From assembly GCA_965222645.1 (NCBI GenBank), contig OZ244968.1, forward strand, positions 2,976,001 to 3,040,000: 64,000 nt of DNA. Direction: 5' to 3'. The translations under genes were made by a program, and so were the position numbers. The notes beneath the pieces are model-generated. The model did not search any database and had not been told where the DNA came from. It saw nothing but the letters and a program-made list of their open reading frames with translations. Source of the stretch: JABDMH01 sp965222645 (lineage in GTDB: Bacteria; Bacteroidota; Bacteroidia; Chitinophagales; Saprospiraceae). The stretch's first letter is position 1; the number at the start of each line of letters is the position of its first letter. Below, piece after piece: positions 18,939 to 27,371 of this stretch.

Positions 18939-19949
18939 TCAAGAGATTCCATTACCTGTTGCAATAATAACTATTCCGATAATCATACATGCCAGACTCA
19001 AATACAAATACGTTTTTGCCTTTCTTGACGCATTTATCCATTCCTTCGTGACAATGCCACTTACGATCGCAGTAACTACACAGGCAGTATTAAAAATTGC
19101 ATAACCGACAGTATTTCCTATATCACCCAATCTGAAAGCTGAATATGCAAACAAGGCCGATGCTGCGTAGTGAAAAATAGCCATTACTAAAATGAGAATC
19201 AAATTCTTATTAAAATGAGTTGTTCGAAAAAAAGACCAGGCTTTCTTCGCTGAAAGTTGCCAGGCAAAATAAAAAGTCATTACAATTCCACCACTAATAA
19301 AAATCGGGAACATCACCCCCACGGCAGTGATCCATTCTGCATTTCCTGCCGCCTGGCTGGCAGTGTGAATATCCGGACGACCTACGGCATTGGCATAACT
19401 AAATCCCGTAGCTAGCAATCCACCTATTACAGCAATGAGAATGCCCGTCATCATAGATCCCTTTGCCTGATTGCCTGACGATTTTGCTTCATCTTGTTCG
19501 CGAATCAATCCGGCCTTCCCATTAAATATTACACCCAATAAGACTATCAAGATCCCGAATAAAATGGTGATGAAAGTCTTGCGCGGTGGCACTCCATCTA
19601 CCAAAAAAGGTAAAATTGATCCAACCAGAATCACAGTACCGATAAACAGAGAAAAACCCAATGACAATCCGATATGATTTATCGCTTTACCCCACATCAT
19701 CACACCAACACCCCACAACACACTAGCCAATGCCATTTTCAACAAGATCTCGACAGGCACAGTAGTGAAGACCTGTCCAAAATCCTTGATTAAAGCTAAT
19801 GAGGCTATGATTGGCACTACAAACATAGTAAGTAAAAAGAACAGGGCCCACGTATTTTCAAATTTGAAATCCTTTGTATACTTCTCTGGCAAAGCATAAA
19901 GTCCAAGCATGAGTCCAGCTCCAACAGCAAAAATTATTCCTTCGATCAT
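18939..19949 (-). CDS. RhaT-type sugar permease
   Basis: The 336-residue membrane protein has about ten hydrophobic helices and resembles L-rhamnose/proton symporters of the drug/metabolite transporter superfamily (MLGLYALPEKYTKDFKFENTWALFF, GVGVMMWGKAINHIGLSLGFSLFIG). It should carry a deoxy or anhydro sugar through the inner membrane. It lies between the GH117 and epimerase genes, so 3,6-anhydro-L-galactose or L-galactose is a better guess than rhamnose. Spacing to GH117 is 12 bases and to the epimerase 16 bases, consistent with one operon. Confidence 0.85.
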   Translation of the reverse strand: MIEGIIFAVGAGLMLGLYALPEKYTKDFKFENTWALFFLLTMFVVPIIASLALIKDFGQVFTTVPVEILLKMALASVLWGVGVMMWGKAINHIGLSLGFSLFIGTVILVGSILPFLVDGVPPRKTFITILFGILIVLLGVIFNGKAGLIREQDEAKSSGNQAKGSMMTGILIAVIGGLLATGFSYANAVGRPDIHTASQAAGNAEWITAVGVMFPIFISGGIVMTFYFAWQLSAKKAWSFFRTTHFNKNLILILVMAIFHYAASALFAYSAFRLGDIGNTVGYAIFNTACVVTAIVSGIVTKEWINASRKAKTYLYLSLACMIIGIVIIATGNGIS

Positions 19950-19965
19950 TACACTATTTTTTTAA

Positions 19966-21012
19966 TCAGTCTTGCCCAAATCTAAAAATGGTAGTACTGC
20001 TAAATTTTTGTCCCGCCTTTGTGATAGAACCTGGAGATCCCTCTAGATTCGGACCGTTTGGGAAGCGATGAGTCTCACAACAAAATGCCCTAAATTTGCC
20101 AAACTGTTGCCCATTTTCTCTTTGCAATGCGTCTGATGTATATTTTCCAGTATAAAAAAGCATACCCGGTTCTGTCGTAAATACTTTCAATGTCCTTCCC
20201 GAGTCTCTGCAGCAGAAATCTGCAACTTTTTCCAAACTAAAATTATTATCAAAAAGGTAGTAATGTTCAAATCCATCACTCATCTTTTGATGCACATCAC
20301 CAATAATCATTGCTGATCTTAGATCGTCGATGGCACCATCAAGGTTGATTATTTTACCTGTTGCTGCCCCGGACGAATCTAATTCCATTTTTTTCCCGGC
20401 ATGTATCTGTGCAGTATGCGATTCTACAGAGGATTTAAATGCCGATAAATTGAAATACGTGTGATTTGTGAGAGCGATCGGCGTATCTTGATCCGGGACT
20501 GCCTGATAGCTTATCACGAGATCATTATCGTTATTTAACAAAAAAAATACCTCTACATCAACGTTCCCTGGAAATCCTTCCTCCAAATGGCGACTTTGCA
20601 TTGACATGGATACGCCGGTACCCTCATCAGTACTCAGCCACTTTCCCTGCCATATTTTTTTATCAAACCCAATTTTACCTCCATGCAAGTTATTTTCTCC
20701 ACAATTTTTAGCCAGGGGATAAGAATTGCCATTTAAAATAAATGTCGAGTTTTTGATCTGAGAACAATATCTCCCAACGGTGGAACCGAAATAAGGGGCA
20801 TTCTTGATATAATTTTCGGAAAAATATCCAGCCAAAGAATCGAAACCGCATGTTATCTCTTCGAGCAAACCATTTTTGTCAGGAATCGTTATCGATGTGA
20901 TCGTAGCTCCATAATTGGAAATCTTTACCTCAACTCCCGAATCATTTTGTATGCTATACAAATCAATATCTTGATCTGAGAGCTGACCAAATTTTGTTTT
21001 TTGAGTTTTCAT
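19966..21012 (-). CDS. galM: Aldose 1-epimerase (galactose mutarotase)
   Basis: The 348-residue protein is a GalM-family mutarotase that interconverts alpha and beta anomers of hexoses. It shows ISNYGATITSITIPDKNG near the N-terminus, GSTVGRYCSQI, NCGENNLHGGKIGFDKKIW, the catalytic-His segment ALTNHTYFNLS and the C-terminal FCCETHRFPNGPN region. There is no export signal, so it is cytoplasmic. Its start overlaps the stop of the enolase-family gene by four bases (ATGA), indicating translational coupling. It would equilibrate galactose or anhydrogalactose freed by agar hydrolysis. Confidence 0.92.
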   Translation of the reverse strand: MKTQKTKFGQLSDQDIDLYSIQNDSGVEVKISNYGATITSITIPDKNGLLEEITCGFDSLAGYFSENYIKNAPYFGSTVGRYCSQIKNSTFILNGNSYPLAKNCGENNLHGGKIGFDKKIWQGKWLSTDEGTGVSMSMQSRHLEEGFPGNVDVEVFFLLNNDNDLVISYQAVPDQDTPIALTNHTYFNLSAFKSSVESHTAQIHAGKKMELDSSGAATGKIINLDGAIDDLRSAMIIGDVHQKMSDGFEHYYLFDNNFSLEKVADFCCRDSGRTLKVFTTEPGMLFYTGKYTSDALQRENGQQFGKFRAFCCETHRFPNGPNLEGSPGSITKAGQKFSSTTIFRFGQD

Positions 21013-22139
21013 AATACTTGATTTTTCAATCCCAGATTTTTGAAATCTAATTCATAGGGTTTCAATTTTTCCCAATCAAAAGAGACACCGATCCCAGGCT
21101 GGCCAGGAGCGACAGCCTTATAGTCCTTCACCTGCAATGGTTGCAGTGTATATTGATCAATTGGAAAACTATGTACTTCGAGCCAACCTGCATGAGGTTG
21201 TGAGGACACCAGACTTACATGCAATTCGTGCATGCCGTGCGAGCAAATAGGAATTCCCTTTTCTTTGGCCAGTCGAGATACTGCCAACCATCCTGAGATC
21301 CCGCCGCAATTTGATGCATCCGGCTGGATAAAGGATAGTTTTGCCAAATCAAATGCATGTTCAAATTCATGGATCGTGTGTAGGTTTTCCCCCATGGCAA
21401 GTGGAAAGCCGGTCTGATCTGTAATCTTGGCATAACCTAAATAATGGTCGGGTATAATAGGCTCTTCAAACCATTTTATATTATATGACCGGAAACCCTC
21501 GATGGCACAAATTGCCTCTTCGACTGTCATAGAATAATTTGCATCTACCATAAGCGCAACATCGTCGCCGATTAGGGTCCGGACAGCCTCAATACGCTCC
21601 AGGTCTTCACTAAGGTTTTCACGACCCACTTTAATTTTTACGGCATTAAAACCCCTGTCTAAATACGATTTGACATTCTTGAGCAATTTCTCCTTGCTGT
21701 ACAGAAGATCAATCCCACCACAATATGCATTGCACTGGCTACCGGATCCTCCTGCCAATTTCCAAAGTGGCTGATCTTGTCCTTTGCAACGAATATCCCA
21801 CAGGGCAATATCTATTGCCGATATCGCAAATGATGCAATACCTCCACGGCCCACATAATGGATATGCCAAAACATGAAGTCCTGAAGTTTCTCGATTTCT
21901 GAACCATCCATTCCGATCAGAGCGGGGGTAAAATCACAATCAATCATGGATTGAATTGCTCGGCCGCCCTTTCCTCCGGTATAAGTATATCCGGTTCCTT
22001 TTAACCCGTTTTCAAGACTTATTGTTACGGTGACAAGCTCAAAATGTGTATGAGCACCATGTTTGGCATCAGACATTACTTCGGGTAACGGCACCCGAAA
22101 ATAACGCGAATCAATATGAGAAATACTGGAACCCATCAA
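21009..22139 (-). CDS. Enolase-superfamily sugar-acid enzyme, likely 3,6-anhydro-L-galactonate cycloisomerase
   Basis: The 376-residue protein belongs to the mandelate racemase/muconate lactonising branch. It has the KxK catalytic lysines (VKIK, K168/K170), metal ligands D199, E225 and E251 (MVDAN, FEEP, GEN) and the His-Asp dyad (H301 in SHGMHELH, D274 in QPDASNCGG). In agar-degrading bacteria such as Vibrio sp. EJY3 an enzyme of this type converts 3,6-anhydrogalactonate to 2-keto-3-deoxy-galactonate. The neighbouring AldA-like dehydrogenase and GH117 make the same reaction likely here. Fuconate- or rhamnonate-type dehydratase activity is the main alternative. It overlaps both neighbours by four bases. 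Confidence 0.85.
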   Translation of the reverse strand: MMGSSISHIDSRYFRVPLPEVMSDAKHGAHTHFELVTVTISLENGLKGTGYTYTGGKGGRAIQSMIDCDFTPALIGMDGSEIEKLQDFMFWHIHYVGRGGIASFAISAIDIALWDIRCKGQDQPLWKLAGGSGSQCNAYCGGIDLLYSKEKLLKNVKSYLDRGFNAVKIKVGRENLSEDLERIEAVRTLIGDDVALMVDANYSMTVEEAICAIEGFRSYNIKWFEEPIIPDHYLGYAKITDQTGFPLAMGENLHTIHEFEHAFDLAKLSFIQPDASNCGGISGWLAVSRLAKEKGIPICSHGMHELHVSLVSSQPHAGWLEVHSFPIDQYTLQPLQVKDYKAVAPGQPGIGVSFDWEKLKPYELDFKNLGLKNQVL

Positions 22140-23581
22140 TGCTTAAATTTGACGTAACTCGTTTTCTTGTCCAGGTACTGCTCAAGCCCGTATTTGCCAT
22201 CTTCGCCCCCTGCCCCACTTAGTTTTAGTCCGTTGTGAAATCCCTGGTGTTGCTCGCCATGGCCTCTGTTGACATAGATTTCGCCAAACTCCAATTCATT
22301 GGTCAATCGCATTACCTTATTCATATCATTGGTAAATAGGATAGCGGCAAGGCCATACTTGCAATCATTGGCGTATCCGATCACTTCATCCGTAGTCTTA
22401 AACTTGATCACAGGGAGTACAGGACCGAAAATTTCTTCCTGCACAATCGACATTCCTTGTTTTACATCCTCTAAGATTGTGGGCTCAAACCAAAATCCCT
22501 TTTCAAACCCGGGACCGGACGGACGTTTACCACCACATAAAATCGTTGCACCTTCCCGGACTGACTCTGCTACAAGCCGCTCCATGCGTTCTACTCCTGC
22601 TCTATTAGTAAGTGGCCCAATGTCTGTGGTGTCCTTTTCGGGGTCATCCATTCTCAGACTGTTTACAGCCAACAAGAATTTTTGGATAAATGCATCATAG
22701 ATCGACTCCTGCACATACATTCGTTCATTGCATGTACAGACCTGGCCTGAATTATCAAATCTGGAATGCAATGCACCTGCTACAGCTAGATCCAGATCAG
22801 CATCTTCAAAAATGATACAGGGTGCCTTACCCCCTAGCTCTAATTGTACATGAGTCAGGTTGGTCGCTGCCGATCTGAAGATTGCTTGACCTGTGGGTGT
22901 ACTTCCGGTCATGGTTATCATCTTGGTTATTGGATTCTCCACCAATGTCTTGCCTACCTCTACTCCTCCTGTCACCATATTTATCACTCCCGGCGGGATC
23001 CCGGCACTGTCTGCAAGGTCGCAGAGCTCCAGAGTGGATAAAGGGGCATCAGGTGTGGGTTTTAGTACCACAGTATTTCCGGTCACTAATGCGGGCCCAA
23101 GTTTCCTCCCCGCCAGGGCCAGGGGAAAATTCCATGCTGTAATCGCGACGACTACTCCCTTAGGTACTTTATTAATCCATATTTGTTCGCTGGGATTATC
23201 CGACGGTAAGATATCTCCCTCTATATGTCTGGCCCATTCACATGCATACTCAATAAAAGTGCAGGTCACCTCTACTTCAAATCTGGCGACTTTCAGTAAT
23301 TTACCTTGTTCAGCAGTAATGAGCTTGGCTAGTCTCTCGCTGTTCTTTCTTATTTCATTAGTAAATTTTCGCAAAATTGTTGCTCGAGACCGTGGTGGAA
23401 TTTTCCGCCATGATTTTTGAGCTTCCCGGGCAGCAGATAGTGCAGAAATCGCATCCTTTTTACTGGCTACCTGTACTGATCCAACAATTTCTTCAGTAGT
23501 GGGATTTATTATTTGATCTCGTTTTGATATTTCCGAATTTTGCCAGGAGCCATTGATAAATAGTTGGTAGTCTTTCATCAT
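22136..23581 (-). CDS. NAD(P)+ aldehyde dehydrogenase, likely 3,6-anhydro-L-galactose dehydrogenase
   Basis: The 481-residue protein is a full-length ALDH closely resembling E. coli AldA in layout. It has the ITAWNFPLA and LKPTPDAP cofactor segments, general base E248 in LELGGKAP and catalytic C282 in GQVCTCNER. AldA-like enzymes oxidise lactaldehyde or glycolaldehyde, and close relatives in agar degraders oxidise AHG to anhydrogalactonate. Four-base overlap with the enolase-family gene, which would use the product, supports the AHG role. The ORF begins with two adjacent methionines; the second could equally be the start. Confidence 0.9.
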   Translation of the reverse strand: MMKDYQLFINGSWQNSEISKRDQIINPTTEEIVGSVQVASKKDAISALSAAREAQKSWRKIPPRSRATILRKFTNEIRKNSERLAKLITAEQGKLLKVARFEVEVTCTFIEYACEWARHIEGDILPSDNPSEQIWINKVPKGVVVAITAWNFPLALAGRKLGPALVTGNTVVLKPTPDAPLSTLELCDLADSAGIPPGVINMVTGGVEVGKTLVENPITKMITMTGSTPTGQAIFRSAATNLTHVQLELGGKAPCIIFEDADLDLAVAGALHSRFDNSGQVCTCNERMYVQESIYDAFIQKFLLAVNSLRMDDPEKDTTDIGPLTNRAGVERMERLVAESVREGATILCGGKRPSGPGFEKGFWFEPTILEDVKQGMSIVQEEIFGPVLPVIKFKTTDEVIGYANDCKYGLAAILFTNDMNKVMRLTNELEFGEIYVNRGHGEQHQGFHNGLKLSGAGGEDGKYGLEQYLDKKTSYVKFKH

Positions 23582-23623
23582 AGTATGGATTTCTCAAACA
23601 CTTCTTTTTTTTGATTTGATAAT

Positions 23624-24394
23624 TTATCTACCCATCCAGCCTCCATCTACGACGAGGATAGCTCCATGTACATAATCGGCAGCTTCAGATGAGAGAAAAA
23701 CTACAGGCCCGGCAAAATCTTCTGGTTGTCCCCAGCGTCCGGCAGGAATCCGCGACAAAATCGAAGAAGATCTCTCGGGGTCCTTGCGCAGGGCTTCGGT
23801 GTTGTCCGTATTTATGTAGCCCGGAGCGATTGCGTTTACGTTTACTCCTTTTCCTGCCCATTCGTTGGCAAAAGCCATGGTCATCTGTCCGATAGCACCC
23901 TTGCTTGCAGCATAACCCGGCACAGTGATCCCACCTTGAAAAGTAAGCAGGGAAGCAGTAAAGACAATTTTTCCCCGGCCACGAGCGACCATGTCCTTGC
24001 CAAATTCTCTAGTCAAAATAAATTGAGCATTTTGATTGACTTCGATCACTTTATCCCACATTTCATCCGGATGATCGACAGCAGGGGCACGGGCAATCAT
24101 CCCTGCATTATTTATTAGAATATCAACTTGTTCGAAATCGTTCTTTACATTTTCGATAAATTGATAAAGATTTTTTCGATCAGAAAAATCACATTGATAA
24201 GCTGAGAAACTGCCGCCGAGGGCCCTTATTTCCCTTTCAACTTCACTGTCCTGCAGTGGTAAGGTAGCAGATACTCCAATAATTTTTGCTCCGGCTTGAC
24301 ACAAGCCAATGGCCATGGCTCTGCCAATTCCTCGCTTACAGCCCGTCACCAGTGCCGTTTTTCCCTTTAGATCAAATTTATCAAGTACGCCCAT
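23624..24394 (-). CDS. KduD-like SDR (2-keto-3-deoxygluconate 5-dehydrogenase type)
   Basis: The 256-residue short-chain dehydrogenase has the cofactor motif TGCKRGIGRA, NNAG at residues 95-98 and the catalytic S148, Y161 and K165. It ends in LVVDGGWMGR, as KduD proteins typically do. KduD interconverts 2,5-diketo-3-deoxygluconate and 2-keto-3-deoxygluconate with NAD(H). In the Vibrio-type AHG route, 2-keto-3-deoxy-L-galactonate is oxidised at C5 and then reduced to 2-keto-3-deoxy-D-gluconate; this SDR fits the reductive step. It lies between the ALDH and ADH genes on the same strand. Confidence 0.87.
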   Translation of the reverse strand: MGVLDKFDLKGKTALVTGCKRGIGRAMAIGLCQAGAKIIGVSATLPLQDSEVEREIRALGGSFSAYQCDFSDRKNLYQFIENVKNDFEQVDILINNAGMIARAPAVDHPDEMWDKVIEVNQNAQFILTREFGKDMVARGRGKIVFTASLLTFQGGITVPGYAASKGAIGQMTMAFANEWAGKGVNVNAIAPGYINTDNTEALRKDPERSSSILSRIPAGRWGQPEDFAGPVVFLSSEAADYVHGAILVVDGGWMGR

Positions 24395-24419
24395 CGATTA
24401 CTTTTTCACCTGAATGTTT

Positions 24420-25436
24420 TTATACCTGGCAATCCATTAGGATTTTCATGCCTGCCGGATTCTCATCAATATGTTCAAATACATGCTGGATATCGTAAAG
24501 GGGCTGAATATCTGTGATCAGCTCTTTAAAAGGCAATGTATTTTCGGTAATCAGGGTGATTGCTTTTTCATAATCTTCCTTTTCATATACCCTCACCCCA
24601 ATTAATTGCAACTCTTTCCAAAAGAATTTAAATAAATCCACTTCCCTTTTTTCTCCGTGGATTGCCACTAATACAATTCTGCTTCTGATCCCGGCGATCT
24701 CAGTCATCACCTCTATGGTAGCCTGCACCCCAGCTACTTCAAAAACCACATCAGCCATCCGGCCATCCGATTTTTCGTTTACATATTGAATCAGATCGAC
24801 CTCCCTGGGATTCACCGTTTCAAAACCAAGCGTCTGGGCTTTGGCAACACGCTTTTCATTGACTTCTGAAATAATGACATGTGCACCGACATCAGAAGCG
24901 ACGAGTGCCACAAGGAGACCAATAGGCCCTCCACCCAATACAACCGCGAGTTCTCCAGGCTTTATGCCACTCAATCTCACGTCGTGCGTTGCTACTGACA
25001 AAGGCTCTACCAATGCTCCCAACTGCAGGTCTGTGCTATCACCTAATTTATGGAGGGTAAAGGCTGGGACATTCCAATATTGTTGCATGGCTCCCGGACT
25101 ATCGATGCCCATGAATCTCAATTCACGGCATATGTGGTTGAAACCCTTATCTGAAGATTTTGCCAACCGGTCATCAAGGGGTCGCACAACTACCTTATCC
25201 CCAATTGCAAAATTTTGTACCTCCTCACCGACTGCGTCCACAATACCCGACATTTCATGCCCAATGGTCATTGGAATGTTAACGCGTTTGTCCATCATAC
25301 CGTGATAGATGTGGATGTCTGTGCCACAAACACCGGCATAGGCTACCTTGATTCTCACTTCATCTTTGGCTGGAGCTTTGACATCGCTTTCAACTACTTC
25401 AAAAGTCTTGTCTCCAACGTATTTTGTTGATATCAC
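24420..25436 (-). CDS. Zinc-dependent alcohol dehydrogenase (MDR), likely 2-keto-3-deoxy-L-galactonate 5-dehydrogenase
   Basis: The 338-residue medium-chain dehydrogenase has catalytic zinc ligands C37, H60-E61 (GHEMSG) and E144 (LVEPLS), and the Rossmann motif LGGGPIGLL. The four-cysteine structural-zinc lobe is absent from residues 85-110, as in several sorbitol/threonine-dehydrogenase relatives. It is first in the leftward catabolic operon. By position it should oxidise C5 of 2-keto-3-deoxy-L-galactonate before the KduD-like enzyme acts. Other polyol or sugar-acid substrates cannot be excluded. Confidence 0.87.
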   Translation of the reverse strand: MISTKYVGDKTFEVVESDVKAPAKDEVRIKVAYAGVCGTDIHIYHGMMDKRVNIPMTIGHEMSGIVDAVGEEVQNFAIGDKVVVRPLDDRLAKSSDKGFNHICRELRFMGIDSPGAMQQYWNVPAFTLHKLGDSTDLQLGALVEPLSVATHDVRLSGIKPGELAVVLGGGPIGLLVALVASDVGAHVIISEVNEKRVAKAQTLGFETVNPREVDLIQYVNEKSDGRMADVVFEVAGVQATIEVMTEIAGIRSRIVLVAIHGEKREVDLFKFFWKELQLIGVRVYEKEDYEKAITLITENTLPFKELITDIQPLYDIQHVFEHIDENPAGMKILMDCQV

Positions 25437-25473
25437 TTGATTTATTCTAATGTGTAAAAAGTATCCTGGTTCC

Positions 25474-25493
25474 TGTGCCCAAGCTTTGGCACA
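25474..25493. promoter_or_regulatory. 20-bp near-perfect palindrome, operator candidate
   Basis: TGTGCCCAAGCTTTGGCACA is a palindrome with a single mismatched pair, centred about 47 bases upstream of the ADH start and inside the divergent ADH/AraC promoter region. Its symmetry suits a dimeric repressor more than an AraC protein, whose sites are usually direct repeats. A TACTTTTT element resembling the Bacteroidota -7 box lies between it and the ADH gene on the minus strand. Confidence 0.5.
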
Positions 25494-25600
25494 AAATCGT
25501 GTAAAAAAAATAAAAATCAGGTTTCAAAGAAAAACTGAGTAGCAAGAAATTAACTCATCAATACAATATATTATCAAACCACTACAAGATCCCGTTCAAA

Positions 25601-25620
25601 ATTGGTTAATATGCTTTATC
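25601..25620 (+). promoter_or_regulatory. Motif shared with susC upstream region
   Basis: ATTGGTTAATATGCTTTATC lies 30 bases before the AraC-type gene start. Its 12-base core and TTTATC block recur upstream of susC (17,390-17,406, minus strand). It is a candidate autoregulatory AraC site, or part of a shared promoter. Confidence 0.4.
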
Positions 25621-25649
25621 TTTAGAATGATGCCTAAATAGAACTCCAC

Positions 25650-26507
25650 ATGAAGTTAGCATACGAGCCCCTGATAGAAAGATCCATGAATACTATTCAT
25701 GTCAAGAGGACCTACCAGCCTTATTTGGCAAAAAATTGGCATTATCATCCCGAATATGAGATCCTGTATATCATGGAGGGAGAGGGCGTGCGGGTAGTAG
25801 GAGACCACATTTCTGATTTTTCTGGTGGTGAGCTTGTGCTGATTGGCAAATGGTTGCCTCATCTATGGCGTCATGACAATAGTAGAGAGGTGGAGAAGGA
25901 AGCCGACTATATCAACATAAAGTTTCTAAAGGAGTACAAAGGAATCAATATTTTTTCCCTCCCGGAGCTTCTCCAGATTAATCAGCTCCTCAACAGTTCG
26001 TCTCGAGGATTGCTATTTGATAAAAACAGTATTCCTATGGTACATCAACTCATAGTCGAGTTGGTCAATAGTCGCTCCGCAGAAAAGATGATTCTATTTT
26101 TGCAGATTTTACAGATATTGTGTGAACAAGAGGATGTACAATGTCTGACTAGTCAAGATTTTATACTACCCACTCACAATGCAGTCGAGGACCGACTACA
26201 AAAGGTAATCAACTACATTTTTAAAAATTACACCAGGACAATTACACTAAATGATATTTCCAAAATTGCTCTACTTACTCCCCCTTCTTTTTGCAGATTT
26301 TTTAAAAACAGGACCAACAAGACTTTTTTCAATTTTCTAAACGAATTTAGGATAAGTAAGGCATGCCAGCTTCTTACAAACACACATAAGACGACAAAAG
26401 AAATTTGTTACGAAGTCGGGTTTAATTCCATGACGAATTTTCACAGGACATTTAAAATGTTTAGGCAAACATCTCCAATGGAATACAGGAAGAGATTTGG
26501 AAAGTAA
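25650..26507 (+). CDS. AraC-family transcriptional regulator with cupin sensor
   Basis: The 285-residue protein has an N-terminal cupin sensor (NWHYHPEYEILYIMEGEGVRVVGD, with metal- or sugar-pocket-like HxH) and a C-terminal AraC double helix-turn-helix from about residue 185. The second HTH reads TKEICYEVGFNSMTNFHRTFKMFRQTSPMEYRKR. It is transcribed divergently from the AHG operon, separated by 213 bases containing two candidate sites, and is followed by an isomerase and a sulfatase. It probably activates the PUL in response to a mono- or disaccharide. Confidence 0.93.
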   Translation: MKLAYEPLIERSMNTIHVKRTYQPYLAKNWHYHPEYEILYIMEGEGVRVVGDHISDFSGGELVLIGKWLPHLWRHDNSREVEKEADYINIKFLKEYKGINIFSLPELLQINQLLNSSSRGLLFDKNSIPMVHQLIVELVNSRSAEKMILFLQILQILCEQEDVQCLTSQDFILPTHNAVEDRLQKVINYIFKNYTRTITLNDISKIALLTPPSFCRFFKNRTNKTFFNFLNEFRISKACQLLTNTHKTTKEICYEVGFNSMTNFHRTFKMFRQTSPMEYRKRFGK

Positions 26508-26534
26508 TTCTTACATGGGATATTGTCCGATCTA

Positions 26535-27371
26535 ATGACGAAAGAACTAGAAAAAAAAGGAAGCACAAAAGGTAAAATCCGGCAAGTCGTCGCCGCATGG
26601 CCATTTATGAACACAGGTCCGAAATGGACTCCTCTTCAGTTTGTGCAAAATGTGCGGGCTTTGGGTCTGTCCGGTGTTGAACTCTTTCCAGTAAAACACT
26701 GGGATCTTTTGGCAAGATTCGAAATGGTTTGTGCTGCTACCAAATCGCATACATTCATCCGGGGCATGAACAACAAGAACCATCACCCCGAGTGTATCCC
26801 TGCCCTTGAGAAGGCAATCCATTCTTCAGCAAATGCCGGCTTCCCTAATGTCATGACATTCACGGGAATGGCAGATACATCTGATCAGGAAAATGGCAGT
26901 AAAGTTTCTCCTGATGAAGGAATGAAAAACTGTATTGAGGGTTACAAAAAAATAATGCCTCTGGCCGAAAAGCATGGAGTAACACTTATTCTGGAACCAT
27001 TAAATTCAAAAAAAACAGAAGAGATGAAGGGTCATCCCGGCTACCAGGGAGATCGAATAGATTATTGCATGGAAATTATTAAAGCTGTAGACTCACCATC
27101 ACTAAAATTGCTTTTTGATGTATATCACATCCAAATAATGGACGGTGATATTATTCGTCATGTCAATAAATACAAAGATTATATAGGCCATGTACAAATT
27201 GCTGGTGTACCGGGCCGTGGAGAAATCGGAACCGGGCAAGAAATAAATTACAGCGCAGTGATGAGCACTTTGATTAAAAATAATTATAGCGGGTATGTAG
27301 GCCACGAATGGATTCCTACGGGAGACCCTATGGAAGGACTGGCTGAAGCTGTATCGATCTGCGATGTGTAA
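26535..27371 (+). CDS. TIM-barrel sugar isomerase/epimerase (hydroxypyruvate isomerase-like)
   Basis: The protein belongs to the AP-endonuclease-2 (xylose isomerase-like) fold. The metal ligands are visible: E in LILEPLN, D/H in LLFDVYH, H in HVQIAGVPGRGEIG and E in VGHEW. The PGR...G segment is typical of hydroxypyruvate isomerase-like proteins. The frame is open from a TTG at 26,523, but I chose the ATG at 26,535. In PULs such proteins often epimerise ketoses. Here the substrate is unknown; a product of galactose or anhydrogalactose metabolism is plausible. It overlaps the following sulfatase by eight bases. Confidence 0.8.
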   Translation: MTKELEKKGSTKGKIRQVVAAWPFMNTGPKWTPLQFVQNVRALGLSGVELFPVKHWDLLARFEMVCAATKSHTFIRGMNNKNHHPECIPALEKAIHSSANAGFPNVMTFTGMADTSDQENGSKVSPDEGMKNCIEGYKKIMPLAEKHGVTLILEPLNSKKTEEMKGHPGYQGDRIDYCMEIIKAVDSPSLKLLFDVYHIQIMDGDIIRHVNKYKDYIGHVQIAGVPGRGEIGTGQEINYSAVMSTLIKNNYSGYVGHEWIPTGDPMEGLAEAVSICDV

